This document shows positions 51,182 to 60,291 of a stretch of DNA of 64,000 bases, one piece after another. Source of the DNA: an uncultured Campylobacter sp. (GTDB lineage: Bacteria; Campylobacterota; Campylobacteria; Campylobacterales; Campylobacteraceae); assembly GCF_938045345.1 (NCBI RefSeq), contig NZ_CALIMS010000006.1, forward strand, positions 1 through 64,000. Direction: 5' to 3'. The first letter of the stretch is position 1. Each line of letters starts with the position of its first letter. The position numbers and the translations under genes are program-made. The notes beneath the pieces were generated by a model. That model saw only the letters and a program-made list of their open reading frames with translations, was not told the origin of the DNA and ran no database searches.

Positions 51182-54100
51182 ATGACAGAGACCAAACCGA
51201 TAGCCGAGAGTAAAAATTTTATAGTCCTGGACGAATATGAAAAGATAATCCAGCCCTCAACCTACCAAAGCGAGGCGGATATGGAGCGCGAGCTGATAAG
51301 CGATCTAGTCGCGCAAGGCTACGAGTATGCAAAAGACATAAACTCTCCTGCAAAGCTACTGGAAAATTTAAAACAGCGGCTGGAAAGCCTAAACGAGGTT
51401 AAATTTACGCCTTCTGAGTGGACTAGATTGCTTAGCGAGTATCTTGACGCGCCAAACGATGGAGTGAATGAAAAGACTCGCAAAATCCAAGACAATCACA
51501 TTTATGATTTTGTTTTTGATGATGGGCATATACAAAATATATATTTACTGGACAAGAAAAATATCGCGCGAAATAGCGTGCAGGTTATTAATCAATTTGA
51601 GCAGACGGGCGCGCACGCAAATAGATACGACATTACTATCCTAGTAAACGGCTTGCCGCTGGTGCAAATCGAACTAAAAAAGCGCGGCGTGGCGATAAGA
51701 GAAGCATTTAATCAAATCCACCGCTATGCCAAAGAGAGCTTTAACGCGTCAAATTCGCTATTTAAATACCTGCAAATTTTCGTTATCTCAAACGGCACGG
51801 ATACGCGCTACTTTGCAAATACTACAAAGCGCGATAAAACTAGCTTCGATTTTACTATCAACTGGGCGGATTCTAAAAATTTGCCAATTAGGGACATAAA
51901 GGACTTTACTGCGACTTTTTTAGCGAAAAATACGCTTTTAAGCATACTGACAAAATATTGCGTATTTGACGCGAGTGACACCTTGTTAATCATGCGTCCG
52001 TATCAGATCGCAGCAACCGAACGTATATTGTGGAAGATAAATAGCTCGCATCTTAGTAAATGCTATGCAAAGCCGGAGGGCGGCGGCTATATCTGGCATA
52101 CGACAGGATCGGGCAAAACGCTAACTAGCTTTAAGGCGGCAAGGCTCGCTACTCAGCTTGATTTTATAGATAAGGTCTTTTTCGTAGTAGATCGTAAGGA
52201 TCTAGACTATCAGACGATGAAAGAGTATCAAAAATTTCAAAAAGATAGCGTAAACGGCTCAAATAGCTGCGCCGAACTAAAACGAAATACGGAAAAAGAG
52301 GACGGTAAAATAATCGTAACGACCATACAAAAGCTAAATAATCTGATGAAAAGCGAAAGCGAGCTGGCTGTATATCAAAAGGAGGTCGTTTTTATATTTG
52401 ACGAGTGCCACCGCTCGCAGTTTGGCGAGGCACAGAAAAATTTAAAGAAAAAATTTAAGAGATTTTTCCAGTTCGGTTTTACGGGTACGCCGATATTTCC
52501 GCAAAATGCGCTAGGAGCGGAGACGACGCAAAGCGTATTTGGAAGCGAGCTTCACTCGTATATATTAACCGATGCCGTAAGGGATGAAAAAGTGCTTAAA
52601 TTTAAGGTTGATTATAACGACGTAAGGCCTAAATTTAGAGAATTTGAGACCGAAAAAGATGAGCTAAAACTAAGCGCTGCGGAGAGTAAAGAGGCATTTT
52701 TGCACCCTGATCGTATAAAAGAGATTTCGCAGTATATCCTGGATCGTTTTAGGCAAAAAACGCACCGACTAAACGCAAGCGGTAAAGGCTTTAACGCTAT
52801 GTTTGCAGTAAGCTCTATCGAAGCCGCGAAGCTATACTACGAGGCGTTTAAAAATTTACAAAAAGATAAAGAGCGACCGCTAAAAGTAGCAACGATTTTT
52901 TCATTTTCGCAAAACGAGGAGCAGGGTGTTATAGGTGAGATAGCAGACGAAAATTTTGAGCCAGAGACGATGGATATGAGCTCAAAAGAATTTCTAAATG
53001 TGGCGATAAAAGATTATAACGCCTATTTTAGGACGAATTTTAGCATCGAGGGTAGGTCGTTTCAGGACTATTACCGCGACTTGAGTGAACGCATGAAAAA
53101 GCAAGAAGTCGATTTGCTCTTGGTTGTGGGCATGTTTTTAACAGGGTTCGACGCACCTACGTTAAATACGCTATTCGTAGATAAAAATTTACGTTATCAC
53201 GGGCTTATGCAGGCTTTTTCACGTACGAATAGAATCCTAGACGCCACTAAGACCTTTGGCAATATCGTGACTTTTAGAGACTTGCAGCAAGCTACGATCG
53301 ATGCCATCACGCTTTTTGGTAAAAACAGTACCAAAAACGTAATTTTGGAAAAAAGCTATAAGGAATATATGCAGGGCTTTACCGATGCTGCTACCGGCGA
53401 GGCCAGACGAGGATTTCTAGAAGTTACGAGCGAGCTTGAGGCGCGCTTCTCAGATCCTAACGCAATAGAAACGCAAAAGGATAAAAAGGATTTTGTTAAG
53501 CTTTTTGGCGAGTATCTTCGCGTAGAAAATGCTCTGCAAAACTATGACGAATTTGCGGCGCTGCAGGCTCTGCAAGGGGTAAATTTGAATGATGAGAATG
53601 CCGTGCGCGAATTTAAAGAAAAATTTTATCTAAGCGAAGAGGATTTGCAGGAGATGCAAAGCATAAAAGTGCCTAGCGTGCGAGCGCTCCAAGACTACCG
53701 CTCTACCTATAACGATATAAGAGACTGGCTAAGAAAAGAAAGAGCGGGCGAACGCAAAGAGACGCAAAAGATGGACTGGGACGACGTGGTCTTTGAGATT
53801 GACCTACTCAAGTCGCAGGAGATAAATTTAGACTATATTTTGGGGTTAATATTTGAGCACAATAAAAAGATTAAAGATAAGATCGCGCTTACCGAAGAGA
53901 TCCGCAGGATCATCCGCGCCAGCCTGGAAAATCGCTCAAAAGAGGGGCTAATAGTAGATTTTATAAACGGGACTGATTTGGACGAGTTAAAAGATAGAGC
54001 AGGCGTAGTCGAGGCATTTTTTAAATTTGCAAAAGGCGAGATGTCGCGCGAAGCAAAAGAACTGATTGGCTCGTTAAATTTAAATGAAAATGCTGCAAAA

Positions 54101-54277
54101 AGGTATATTAGCGCGTCGTTAAAACGCGGATATGCTAGCGAAAGCGGAACTGATTTAAACGAAATTTTACCTAAAATGAGTCCTCTAAATCCAAAGTATC
54201 TAAGCGTGAAGCAAAATGTTTTTGAAAAAATCGCTTTTTTTGTGGATAAATTTAAGGAAGTCGGCATTGAGGTTTAG
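51182..54277 (+). CDS. hsdR: Type I restriction endonuclease subunit HsdR
   Basis: HsdR is the motor and nuclease of the type I complex. The 1,031-residue protein has the nuclease core D150 and E164-x-K166 (YDITILVNGLPLVQIELKK), one residue off D151/E165/K167 of EcoR124I. The P-loop is HTTGSGKT (306-313), the DEAD-type box FDECHRSQ, then FGFTGTPIF and QAFSRTNRILD from the helicase core, and a long helical C-terminal domain that docks on HsdM. All key residues seem intact. The start at 51182 follows AAAGGAAAAA. It is the last gene of the locus. Confidence 0.96.
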   Translation: MTETKPIAESKNFIVLDEYEKIIQPSTYQSEADMERELISDLVAQGYEYAKDINSPAKLLENLKQRLESLNEVKFTPSEWTRLLSEYLDAPNDGVNEKTRKIQDNHIYDFVFDDGHIQNIYLLDKKNIARNSVQVINQFEQTGAHANRYDITILVNGLPLVQIELKKRGVAIREAFNQIHRYAKESFNASNSLFKYLQIFVISNGTDTRYFANTTKRDKTSFDFTINWADSKNLPIRDIKDFTATFLAKNTLLSILTKYCVFDASDTLLIMRPYQIAATERILWKINSSHLSKCYAKPEGGGYIWHTTGSGKTLTSFKAARLATQLDFIDKVFFVVDRKDLDYQTMKEYQKFQKDSVNGSNSCAELKRNTEKEDGKIIVTTIQKLNNLMKSESELAVYQKEVVFIFDECHRSQFGEAQKNLKKKFKRFFQFGFTGTPIFPQNALGAETTQSVFGSELHSYILTDAVRDEKVLKFKVDYNDVRPKFREFETEKDELKLSAAESKEAFLHPDRIKEISQYILDRFRQKTHRLNASGKGFNAMFAVSSIEAAKLYYEAFKNLQKDKERPLKVATIFSFSQNEEQGVIGEIADENFEPETMDMSSKEFLNVAIKDYNAYFRTNFSIEGRSFQDYYRDLSERMKKQEVDLLLVVGMFLTGFDAPTLNTLFVDKNLRYHGLMQAFSRTNRILDATKTFGNIVTFRDLQQATIDAITLFGKNSTKNVILEKSYKEYMQGFTDAATGEARRGFLEVTSELEARFSDPNAIETQKDKKDFVKLFGEYLRVENALQNYDEFAALQALQGVNLNDENAVREFKEKFYLSEEDLQEMQSIKVPSVRALQDYRSTYNDIRDWLRKERAGERKETQKMDWDDVVFEIDLLKSQEINLDYILGLIFEHNKKIKDKIALTEEIRRIIRASLENRSKEGLIVDFINGTDLDELKDRAGVVEAFFKFAKGEMSREAKELIGSLNLNENAAKRYISASLKRGYASESGTDLNEILPKMSPLNPKYLSVKQNVFEKIAFFVDKFKEVGIEV

Positions 54278-54743
54278 GCACGACTTAATTTGGATGTATT
54301 ATTTTGTACTATATAAGCGATGCAAATAGGAGTTTTATGCGTTTAGATTATATTTTTACAGACGAAAATTATTAGAAAAATTGTTGTTGAGTTAAAATAT
54401 GTTGCATTGAAAACAAAGAAGTATAATTTGTGTCAATACGATGATGTAGATTCGTATAAATTTTAAAATTTAGCTCCTCGCCGCTGTTGTTATCGCCCAA
54501 ACGGCGACGAGTTTTGAGGCGGCATCGATGTGGGAGAAAAATTTGCTCGCGCCGAAGCTCGCAGCGCTTATGCCGCCATTTCTAGGATTGCTTTTAAGTT
54601 CGGTAAAATCGTTGATTACTATCACGCAAAGCCTTTAAATTTTATTAAAATTTTACGCGCGAACAGGCAAGCTGCGTGCTCGCCATTGCGTTATCGGCGT
54701 TAAATTCTATAAAAATTTAATGCATGGCGGTGGATTTTAAAAT
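54278..54743. other. Decayed region at the right edge of the restriction locus
   Basis: About 465 bases hold only fragments. AGGAG and ATG at 54337 open a frame that stops after 12 codons (RLDYIFTDENY), as if the front of a gene had survived. Further on, a frame at 54483-54614 without start reads FEAASMWEKNLLAPKLAALM, followed by a hydrophobic LLLSSVKSLI run, which may be debris of a membrane protein gene. I see no intact gene, tRNA or insertion sequence. Confidence 0.4.
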
Positions 54744-55634
54744 TTACCGCCTTTTTTGCACTTTAACTTTTGGGGCGGTTTTTGTGCCTTGCGCTTTTGC
54801 CTGCGGACGCTCGATAATGCGGATATTAGCGTTTGAGCGGAGTCTGTCATTGAACTCGGTGATTGCCTTTTTGCGCTCAGAGGTCACGTAGCCTTCGATC
54901 GCCCTGTCTTGCACGCTGTCAAAATCAAGCGTACGAAGCCCCTTTTTGTCGTTTACGTAAAACATCTCGTAGCCGTTGCGCGTAGGGATTATCGGCGAAA
55001 ATTTACCCTGCTCGACATTCGTGACGATATATTTTAGCCCCTCGTCCATTTGATTGGCCTTGAGGGTTCCCTTCATCACATACACGTCGCTTGGGCGGAG
55101 CTTTGGATTTGCGCGAATCTTATCGAGCGGAGCCTGAGATTTCGCGATGTAGCGGGTGAGCGTGATGCTATCGAAGGTTGTAAACAAAGAGCTATTTTGC
55201 GTGTAGAATTTTTTGACATTTTCGGGGGTCGTGCGGTGCTGTACGTCTGCGAATATCGAGCCATAGAGCTTTTCTTCAAGCAGTGTGCGGCGGATATTTG
55301 CTTTAAAGTCATCGTAGTTCATGCCTTGCTTTTGCACAGCGGTTTTGAGCTGGTCTAAGCTAAGCTTATTTTGATCGGCGATCGCTTTGAGTCTCGCGTC
55401 GATCTCCGCGTCATTTACCGCGATGCCGCGGCGTTTAATCTCGGATTGTTGCAGCTTTTGCCCGATTAAAATTTCCATCGCAGCTTGCGGCGAAGCACCC
55501 GTTAGTTTTTGAACTTTGGCTAGTTCGTAGCCGGTGATCGGTTCATTATCTACCACGGCGATGACGCCGTTTACTACTTCGGCATTTGCACAAACGGCAC
55601 ATATCATTGCGGAAAAAAGCAGTTTCTTTATCAT
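54744..55634 (-). CDS. SurA-like periplasmic chaperone (Cj1289 type)
   Basis: A 296-residue periplasmic folding factor for outer-membrane proteins. It has a signal peptide (MIKKLLFSAMICAVCANA, cut before EVV), the SurA N-terminal chaperone domain (VVNGVIAVVDNEPITGYELAK ... DFKANIRRTLLEEKLYG), a parvulin-like domain of reduced conservation (DVYVMKGTLKANQMDEGLKY, FSPIIPTRNGYEMFYVNDKKG) and a basic C-terminus. It corresponds in order and content to Cj1289 of C. jejuni, which likewise sits divergently next to gltX. Isomerase activity is doubtful; chaperone activity is more likely. Confidence 0.85.
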   Translation of the reverse strand: MIKKLLFSAMICAVCANAEVVNGVIAVVDNEPITGYELAKVQKLTGASPQAAMEILIGQKLQQSEIKRRGIAVNDAEIDARLKAIADQNKLSLDQLKTAVQKQGMNYDDFKANIRRTLLEEKLYGSIFADVQHRTTPENVKKFYTQNSSLFTTFDSITLTRYIAKSQAPLDKIRANPKLRPSDVYVMKGTLKANQMDEGLKYIVTNVEQGKFSPIIPTRNGYEMFYVNDKKGLRTLDFDSVQDRAIEGYVTSERKKAITEFNDRLRSNANIRIIERPQAKAQGTKTAPKVKVQKRR

Positions 55635-55719
55635 TTTTAACCTTTATTTAGTCTTTTTGCTTTATAATTACAAGATCGCGATTATAACATTAAATAGTAA
55701 TTTTTGCAAAGGAATTTTT

Positions 55720-57099
55720 ATGATAGTAACTCGTTTTGCGCCGAGTCCTACGGGATATTTACATATCGGCGGACTTAGAACGGCACTTTTTAGTTATCTT
55801 TACGCTAGGGCAAACGGCGGCAAATTCCTGCTGCGTATTGAGGACACTGATCTGAAGCGCAATTCGCAGGAGGCTGCTAAGGCGATCGAGGAAGCTTTTA
55901 AGTGGTGCAATCTAGACTATGACGGGCAGATCGTGTATCAAAGCTCGCGCTTTGATCTTTACAAACAATACGTCCAAAAGCTGCTAGATGAGGGCAAGGC
56001 ATACAAATGCTATATGAGTAAGGACGAGCTGGATGAGCTGCGCGCGCAGCAGGAAGGTCGCAAAGAGCGCCCGCGCTACGATAATCGCTATCGCGACTTT
56101 ACCGGCACGCCGCCTGCTGGGATCGAGCCCGTAATCCGCATCAAATCCCCGCTTAGCGGCACGATAGAATTTAACGACGGCATCAAGGGCGAGATAAAAT
56201 TTAACGCTGCCGATATTCTGGACGATTTCATCATCGCGCGCTCCGACGGCACGCCCACGTATAACTTTACGGTCGTGATCGACGACGCGCTGATGGGCGT
56301 CACGGACGTGATCCGCGGCGACGATCATCTAAGCAACACCCCGAAGCAGATCGTGCTGTATAATGCGCTAGGCTTTAAAATCCCTAAATTTTACCATGTT
56401 GCGATGATCAACGGCACCGACGGCAGCAAGCTGAGCAAACGCCACGGTGCTACCGACGTGATGGAGTACAAGCGCATGGGCTATCTGCCGCAAGCTCTGC
56501 TAAATTTTTTAGTACGCCTGGGCTGGAGCCACGGGGATGATGAAATTTTTAGCATGGAGGAGATGAAGCGATACTTTGATCCTAACCATATCAGCAAGAG
56601 CGCTAGCACCTTCAATCAAACCAAGCTCGAGTGGCTAAATGCGCATTATATTAAAAACTCAGACGATGATGAGCTTGTCTTGCAGCTTGCGGAATTCGGC
56701 GTCGATATTCGCTCACATGCGAAAAAACATCTCATCGCCCAGCAGTACAAACAGCGCGCAAAGACGCTAGTGGAGATGGCTGAGGGCATTAAAATCCTTC
56801 TAAACCGCCCGAGCTGCTATGACGAGAAGGCGTATAAGAAATTTGTAACCGAAAGTTCGCTAAGCTTACTCGCAAAATTTTCGGATACTCTAAGCGCAAA
56901 TTTAAATGCAAAGGAGTGTGAGGAAAGGACGATGGAGTTTTTGGACGTAAACGGCGCCAAGCTAAAGGATCTTGCTCAGCCGCTGCGCGTTGCGATCACG
57001 GGAGGAAGCGTAAGTCCGTCGATTTTTGAAATTTGTGAAATTTTAGGAAGCGACGAAGTTAAAACGAGAATTTCAAATTTAATCAAAAAAGGATTATAA
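55720..57099 (+). CDS. gltX: Glutamyl-tRNA synthetase
   Basis: GltX charges tRNA with glutamate. The 459-residue class I synthetase begins IVTRFAPSPTGYLHIGGLRTALF, which holds the HIGH-like motif (HIGG). It has ALMGVTDVIRGDDHLSNTPKQ and the KMSKS-like motif SKLSKRHGATDV. The ATG at 55720 follows AAAGGAA; the frame is open upstream into the divergent surA-like gene but without support. Campylobacterota often carry two GluRS paralogues with different tRNA preferences; which type this is cannot be decided by eye. Confidence 0.95.
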   Translation: MIVTRFAPSPTGYLHIGGLRTALFSYLYARANGGKFLLRIEDTDLKRNSQEAAKAIEEAFKWCNLDYDGQIVYQSSRFDLYKQYVQKLLDEGKAYKCYMSKDELDELRAQQEGRKERPRYDNRYRDFTGTPPAGIEPVIRIKSPLSGTIEFNDGIKGEIKFNAADILDDFIIARSDGTPTYNFTVVIDDALMGVTDVIRGDDHLSNTPKQIVLYNALGFKIPKFYHVAMINGTDGSKLSKRHGATDVMEYKRMGYLPQALLNFLVRLGWSHGDDEIFSMEEMKRYFDPNHISKSASTFNQTKLEWLNAHYIKNSDDDELVLQLAEFGVDIRSHAKKHLIAQQYKQRAKTLVEMAEGIKILLNRPSCYDEKAYKKFVTESSLSLLAKFSDTLSANLNAKECEERTMEFLDVNGAKLKDLAQPLRVAITGGSVSPSIFEICEILGSDEVKTRISNLIKKGL

Positions 57100-57100
57100 A

Positions 57101-58357
57101 ATGGCTAAAGTAAACGTTGAAGCGGCTTTGAAGTACCACATAGGCGGTAAAATCGGAACGAATGTAAAAACCCCGTGCGCTACGGCGGAGGATTTGGCGC
57201 TTGCATATACGCCGGGCGTCGCGGAGCCTTGCAAGGTGATCGAAGGTGATCACGAGGCTGCGTTTAAATACACGAATAAGGCTAATCTCGTAGCCGTTAT
57301 CACTAACGGCACAGCGGTTTTGGGGCTTGGTGATATCGGCGCAATCGCCGGAAAGCCCGTAATGGAGGGCAAGGCGGTTTTGTTTAAAAAATTCGGCGGC
57401 GTCGATGCTTTCGATATCGAGATCGACGAAAAAGATCCTAAAAAGATAATTGAAATTTGCAAAGCGCTTGCGCCTACGTTCGGCGGTATAAACTTAGAGG
57501 ATATCAAAGCTCCCGAGTGCTTCGAGATAGAGCGCGAGCTGCAAAAAGCCGTCGATATCCCCATCATGCACGACGATCAACATGGCACCGCTATGATTAC
57601 GGGCGCAGGGCTAATCAATGCAGCCCTTATCAGCGGCAAAAAAATCGAGGATATGAAGATCGTCGTAAGCGGCTCGGGCGCTGCTGGCATAGCGTGTGCA
57701 AAGATGTATCGTAATTTAGGCGCCAAACACATCATAATGCTCGATTCCAAAGGGGTGATCCATAAGGGTCGCACCGATCTTACCGAGCAAAAGAAAGAAT
57801 TTGCCCTAGACACCGCAGATCGCACGCTAGAGGACGCGATGAAGGGCGCGGATATGTTTTTGGGCCTTAGCAAGCCGGGCGTTTTAACCAAAGAGATGGT
57901 AAAGACTATGGCGCCGCATCCAATCATTTTTGCGCTTGCAAATCCGGTACCGGAAATTTATCCAAGCGAGGTCGAGGAAGTAAGAAACGACGCGATCGTA
58001 GGCACCGGCAGAAGCGACTTTGCAAATCAGATCAATAACGTTTTGGGCTTTCCGTATATCTTCCGTGGCGCGCTTGACGTAAGAGCCAAAAAGATTACGG
58101 AAAATATGAAAATTGCTGCCGCTCGTGCGATGGCGGATCTTGCTCGCGAAGAAGTTCCTGCAGAAATCCGCAAGATGCTGGGCAAAGATAGCTTGAAATT
58201 CGGCAAAGACTACGTTATCCCAAATCCTTTCGATCCGCGCGTATTTGCCGTGATCTCGACGGCGGTTGCAAAAGCTGCGGTAGATGACGGTGTCGCTCGC
58301 GTCAAAGAGTTCGACGCTGCGGCTTATAAAAAGAGCCTAGAAGCCAAAAAGCTATGA
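57101..58357 (+). CDS. maeB: Malic enzyme (malate oxidoreductase, decarboxylating)
   Basis: Malic enzyme converts malate to pyruvate with NAD(P)+. The 418-residue protein is the short form without a C-terminal phosphotransacetylase domain. Motifs: LALAYTPGVAEPCKVI, TNGTAVLGLGDIGAIAGKPVMEGKAVLFK, FGGINLEDIKAPECFEIE, IMHDDQHGTAMITGAGLINA and the NAD-binding VVSGSGAAGIACAKMY. It starts one base after the gltX stop. It feeds pyruvate for biosynthesis in an organism using C4 acids. Confidence 0.94.
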   Translation: MAKVNVEAALKYHIGGKIGTNVKTPCATAEDLALAYTPGVAEPCKVIEGDHEAAFKYTNKANLVAVITNGTAVLGLGDIGAIAGKPVMEGKAVLFKKFGGVDAFDIEIDEKDPKKIIEICKALAPTFGGINLEDIKAPECFEIERELQKAVDIPIMHDDQHGTAMITGAGLINAALISGKKIEDMKIVVSGSGAAGIACAKMYRNLGAKHIIMLDSKGVIHKGRTDLTEQKKEFALDTADRTLEDAMKGADMFLGLSKPGVLTKEMVKTMAPHPIIFALANPVPEIYPSEVEEVRNDAIVGTGRSDFANQINNVLGFPYIFRGALDVRAKKITENMKIAAARAMADLAREEVPAEIRKMLGKDSLKFGKDYVIPNPFDPRVFAVISTAVAKAAVDDGVARVKEFDAAAYKKSLEAKKL

Positions 58358-58401
58358 TTCCTTGCTCCTGCACGAGGCGAGATTAAATTTAAGAGGCGTA
58401 A

Positions 58402-59850
58402 ATGAAAGATTTGGCTTTACTTACCGATTTTTATCAGCTTAGCATGATGCAGGGCTATTTTTTTACGAAGCCCGATCAGACAGCGGTTTTTGACGTTTTT
58501 TATCGTAAAAACCCAAGCGGCGGCGGTTACGCGATATTTTGCGGCTTAAACGAGGTTGTGGATTATATCGAAAACTTAAAATTTAGCGACGACGACATCG
58601 CATATCTAAAAAGTCTAAATTTCTTTAAGCCCGAATTTTTGGAATTTCTAAGAGGCTTTAAATTTAGTGGCGAAATTTACGCGATGGATGAGGGGCAGAT
58701 CGTATTTCCGCACGAGCCGCTAATTCGCGTCAAGGCAAATATCATGGAGGCGCAGCTCATCGAGACCGCGATCCTAAATACTATAAATTTCCAAACTCTC
58801 ATCGCTACGAAAAGCTCGCGTATAAACTTTAGCGCTCAGGGAGATTCGGTGATGGAGTTTGGCTTGCGCCGCGCTCAGGGGCGAAGTGCGGGCATCTACG
58901 GCGCAAAGGCTGCGATTATAGGCGGCTGCAGCGCCACGTCAAACGTGCTCGCCGCAAAGAAATTTGACGTCCCTGCGATCGGTACCCACTCGCACTCTTG
59001 GATTCAGAGCTTTGATAGCGAGCTGGAGGCGTTTCGCGCTTACGCTAAAATTTATCCAAACAGCGCGCTTCTGTTAGTCGATACCTACGATACTCTCGCA
59101 AGCGGCGTGCCGAATGCGATCAAGGTTTTTGAGGAGCTGCGCGCAAGCGGTCATAAGCCGCTTGGAATCCGCATAGATTCGGGCGATCTGGAGTATCTAA
59201 CCAAGCAGGCGCGTAAGATGCTCGATGCGGCGGGCTTTGAGAACGCAAAGATCACCGCATCTAACGATCTAGACGAATACGCGATCGATCAACTCAAGCT
59301 TTTTGATGCCAAAATCGATAGCTGGGGGATCGGCACGAGGCTTATTACGGGCGGAGATAGTTCGAGTCTCGGTGGCGTGTATAAGCTAAGCGGTATCGAA
59401 AAAGATGGCGAGATCATAGCTAAGATCAAAATTTCAAATGATCCGCGCAAGATCAACAACCCCGGCTACAAGCAGGTCTTTAGACTCTACGACAAAGATA
59501 ACGGCATGGCGCTTGCCGATCTGATCGCGCTTGATGAAGAGAGCATAGATGAGAGCGTGCCGCTTGAAATTTTCCATCCGCTTTACACCTACAAGCGTAA
59601 AATTTTAACGAATTTTAGCGCGCATAAGCTCTTACGTCCCGTTTTCAAGGAGGGCAAATTCGTAGGCGTGCGCCGCACGGTAAGCGAGATCGCGCGTTTT
59701 AGCAAGGAGCAAAAGAGCAAATTTTGGCTCGAGCACCTTCGCAATGTCCATCCGCAAAGCTACAAAGTAGATCTCTCTCAAAAGCTTTGGGATATCCGAA
59801 AATCACTCATCAACGAGTGTAACCTGAATTTAAAGGAGAAATATGTTTAA
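58402..59850 (+). CDS. pncB: Nicotinate phosphoribosyltransferase
   Basis: PncB makes nicotinate mononucleotide for NAD salvage. The 482-residue protein begins LLTDFYQLSMMQGYF and has the family hallmarks EFGLRRAQGRSAGIYGAKAA, THSHSWIQSF, PLGIRIDSGDLEYLTKQAR, ITASNDLDEY and DSWGIGTRLITGGD. AAGAGGCGTAA precedes the ATG. Its end overlaps the next lipoprotein gene by eight bases. Confidence 0.94.
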   Translation: MKDLALLTDFYQLSMMQGYFFTKPDQTAVFDVFYRKNPSGGGYAIFCGLNEVVDYIENLKFSDDDIAYLKSLNFFKPEFLEFLRGFKFSGEIYAMDEGQIVFPHEPLIRVKANIMEAQLIETAILNTINFQTLIATKSSRINFSAQGDSVMEFGLRRAQGRSAGIYGAKAAIIGGCSATSNVLAAKKFDVPAIGTHSHSWIQSFDSELEAFRAYAKIYPNSALLLVDTYDTLASGVPNAIKVFEELRASGHKPLGIRIDSGDLEYLTKQARKMLDAAGFENAKITASNDLDEYAIDQLKLFDAKIDSWGIGTRLITGGDSSSLGGVYKLSGIEKDGEIIAKIKISNDPRKINNPGYKQVFRLYDKDNGMALADLIALDEESIDESVPLEIFHPLYTYKRKILTNFSAHKLLRPVFKEGKFVGVRRTVSEIARFSKEQKSKFWLEHLRNVHPQSYKVDLSQKLWDIRKSLINECNLNLKEKYV

Positions 59851-60214
59851 AGTTCTATCGTGTGCCGCTTTGGCGTTATTTTTGCTAGGATGCGGCTCAA
59901 ACCAGCTCCGCCAATCCCCGGATAGCGCTATGAATAAGCAAGCACAGAGCGAAAAAACCATAACTCAAGAGAACTCAAAGACCTTCTATTTCGTCGATGA
60001 CAAGGGCAAAAAGCTTTCGCTTAGCTCAAACGACGATTTCAATACCGCCGTGTTAAAGGACGATAGCGGCAAAAGCTACGACCTCAAGCGCGAGCGCGCC
60101 GCCGACGGCATCTATATGGAGAACAAAGACGGAGTGAGCATCCACTTCAAAAAAGGTGAGGGCATAGTGGAGTTTAGCAAATACAAATCCATCCCGATCA
60201 CCGAGGTCAAATAA
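59843..60214 (+). CDS. Small lipoprotein with MliC-like domain
   Basis: A 123-residue lipoprotein: signal FKVLSCAALALFLLGCGSNQ with lipobox LLGC and mature Cys17. A Ser/Gln-rich linker leads to a domain of about 75 residues (FYFVDDKGKKLSLSSNDDF, TAVLKDDSGKSYDLKR, ADGIYMENKDGVSIHFKKGEGIVEF). This resembles the MliC lysozyme-inhibitor pattern of tyrosine/phenylalanine start, A.L...g..y.L....A.G..Y.n and a final GEGIVEF-like strand, but the two cysteines usual in MliC are absent. Lysozyme inhibition is therefore inference. AAGGAG precedes the ATG inside pncB. Confidence 0.7.
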   Translation: MFKVLSCAALALFLLGCGSNQLRQSPDSAMNKQAQSEKTITQENSKTFYFVDDKGKKLSLSSNDDFNTAVLKDDSGKSYDLKRERAADGIYMENKDGVSIHFKKGEGIVEFSKYKSIPITEVK

Positions 60215-60228
60215 ACTTTAAAATTTTT

Positions 60229-60267
60229 GGTTAAATTCCGATTTAGCGCCGGAATTTAACCTCTTTT
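60229..60267 (+). terminator. Intrinsic terminator after the lipoprotein gene
   Basis: GGTTAAATTCCG (60229-60240) and CGGAATTTAACC (60250-60261) form a perfect 12-bp stem with a 9-base loop, followed by TCTTTT. This ends the gltX-maeB-pncB-lipoprotein run. Confidence 0.85.
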
Positions 60268-60291
60268 CCTGCGCTAAATTCGGAGAAAGTT

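Noticed and set aside
54483..54614. Hydrophobic 43-codon frame taken at first for a small membrane protein
   Set aside because: It has no start codon with a ribosome site at its front and only debris around it.
46128..54743. Integrative element with integrase or tRNA attachment site
   Set aside because: No integrase, transposase, tRNA gene or clear direct repeat was found at either edge; the locus seems to have come by homologous exchange in the flanks.
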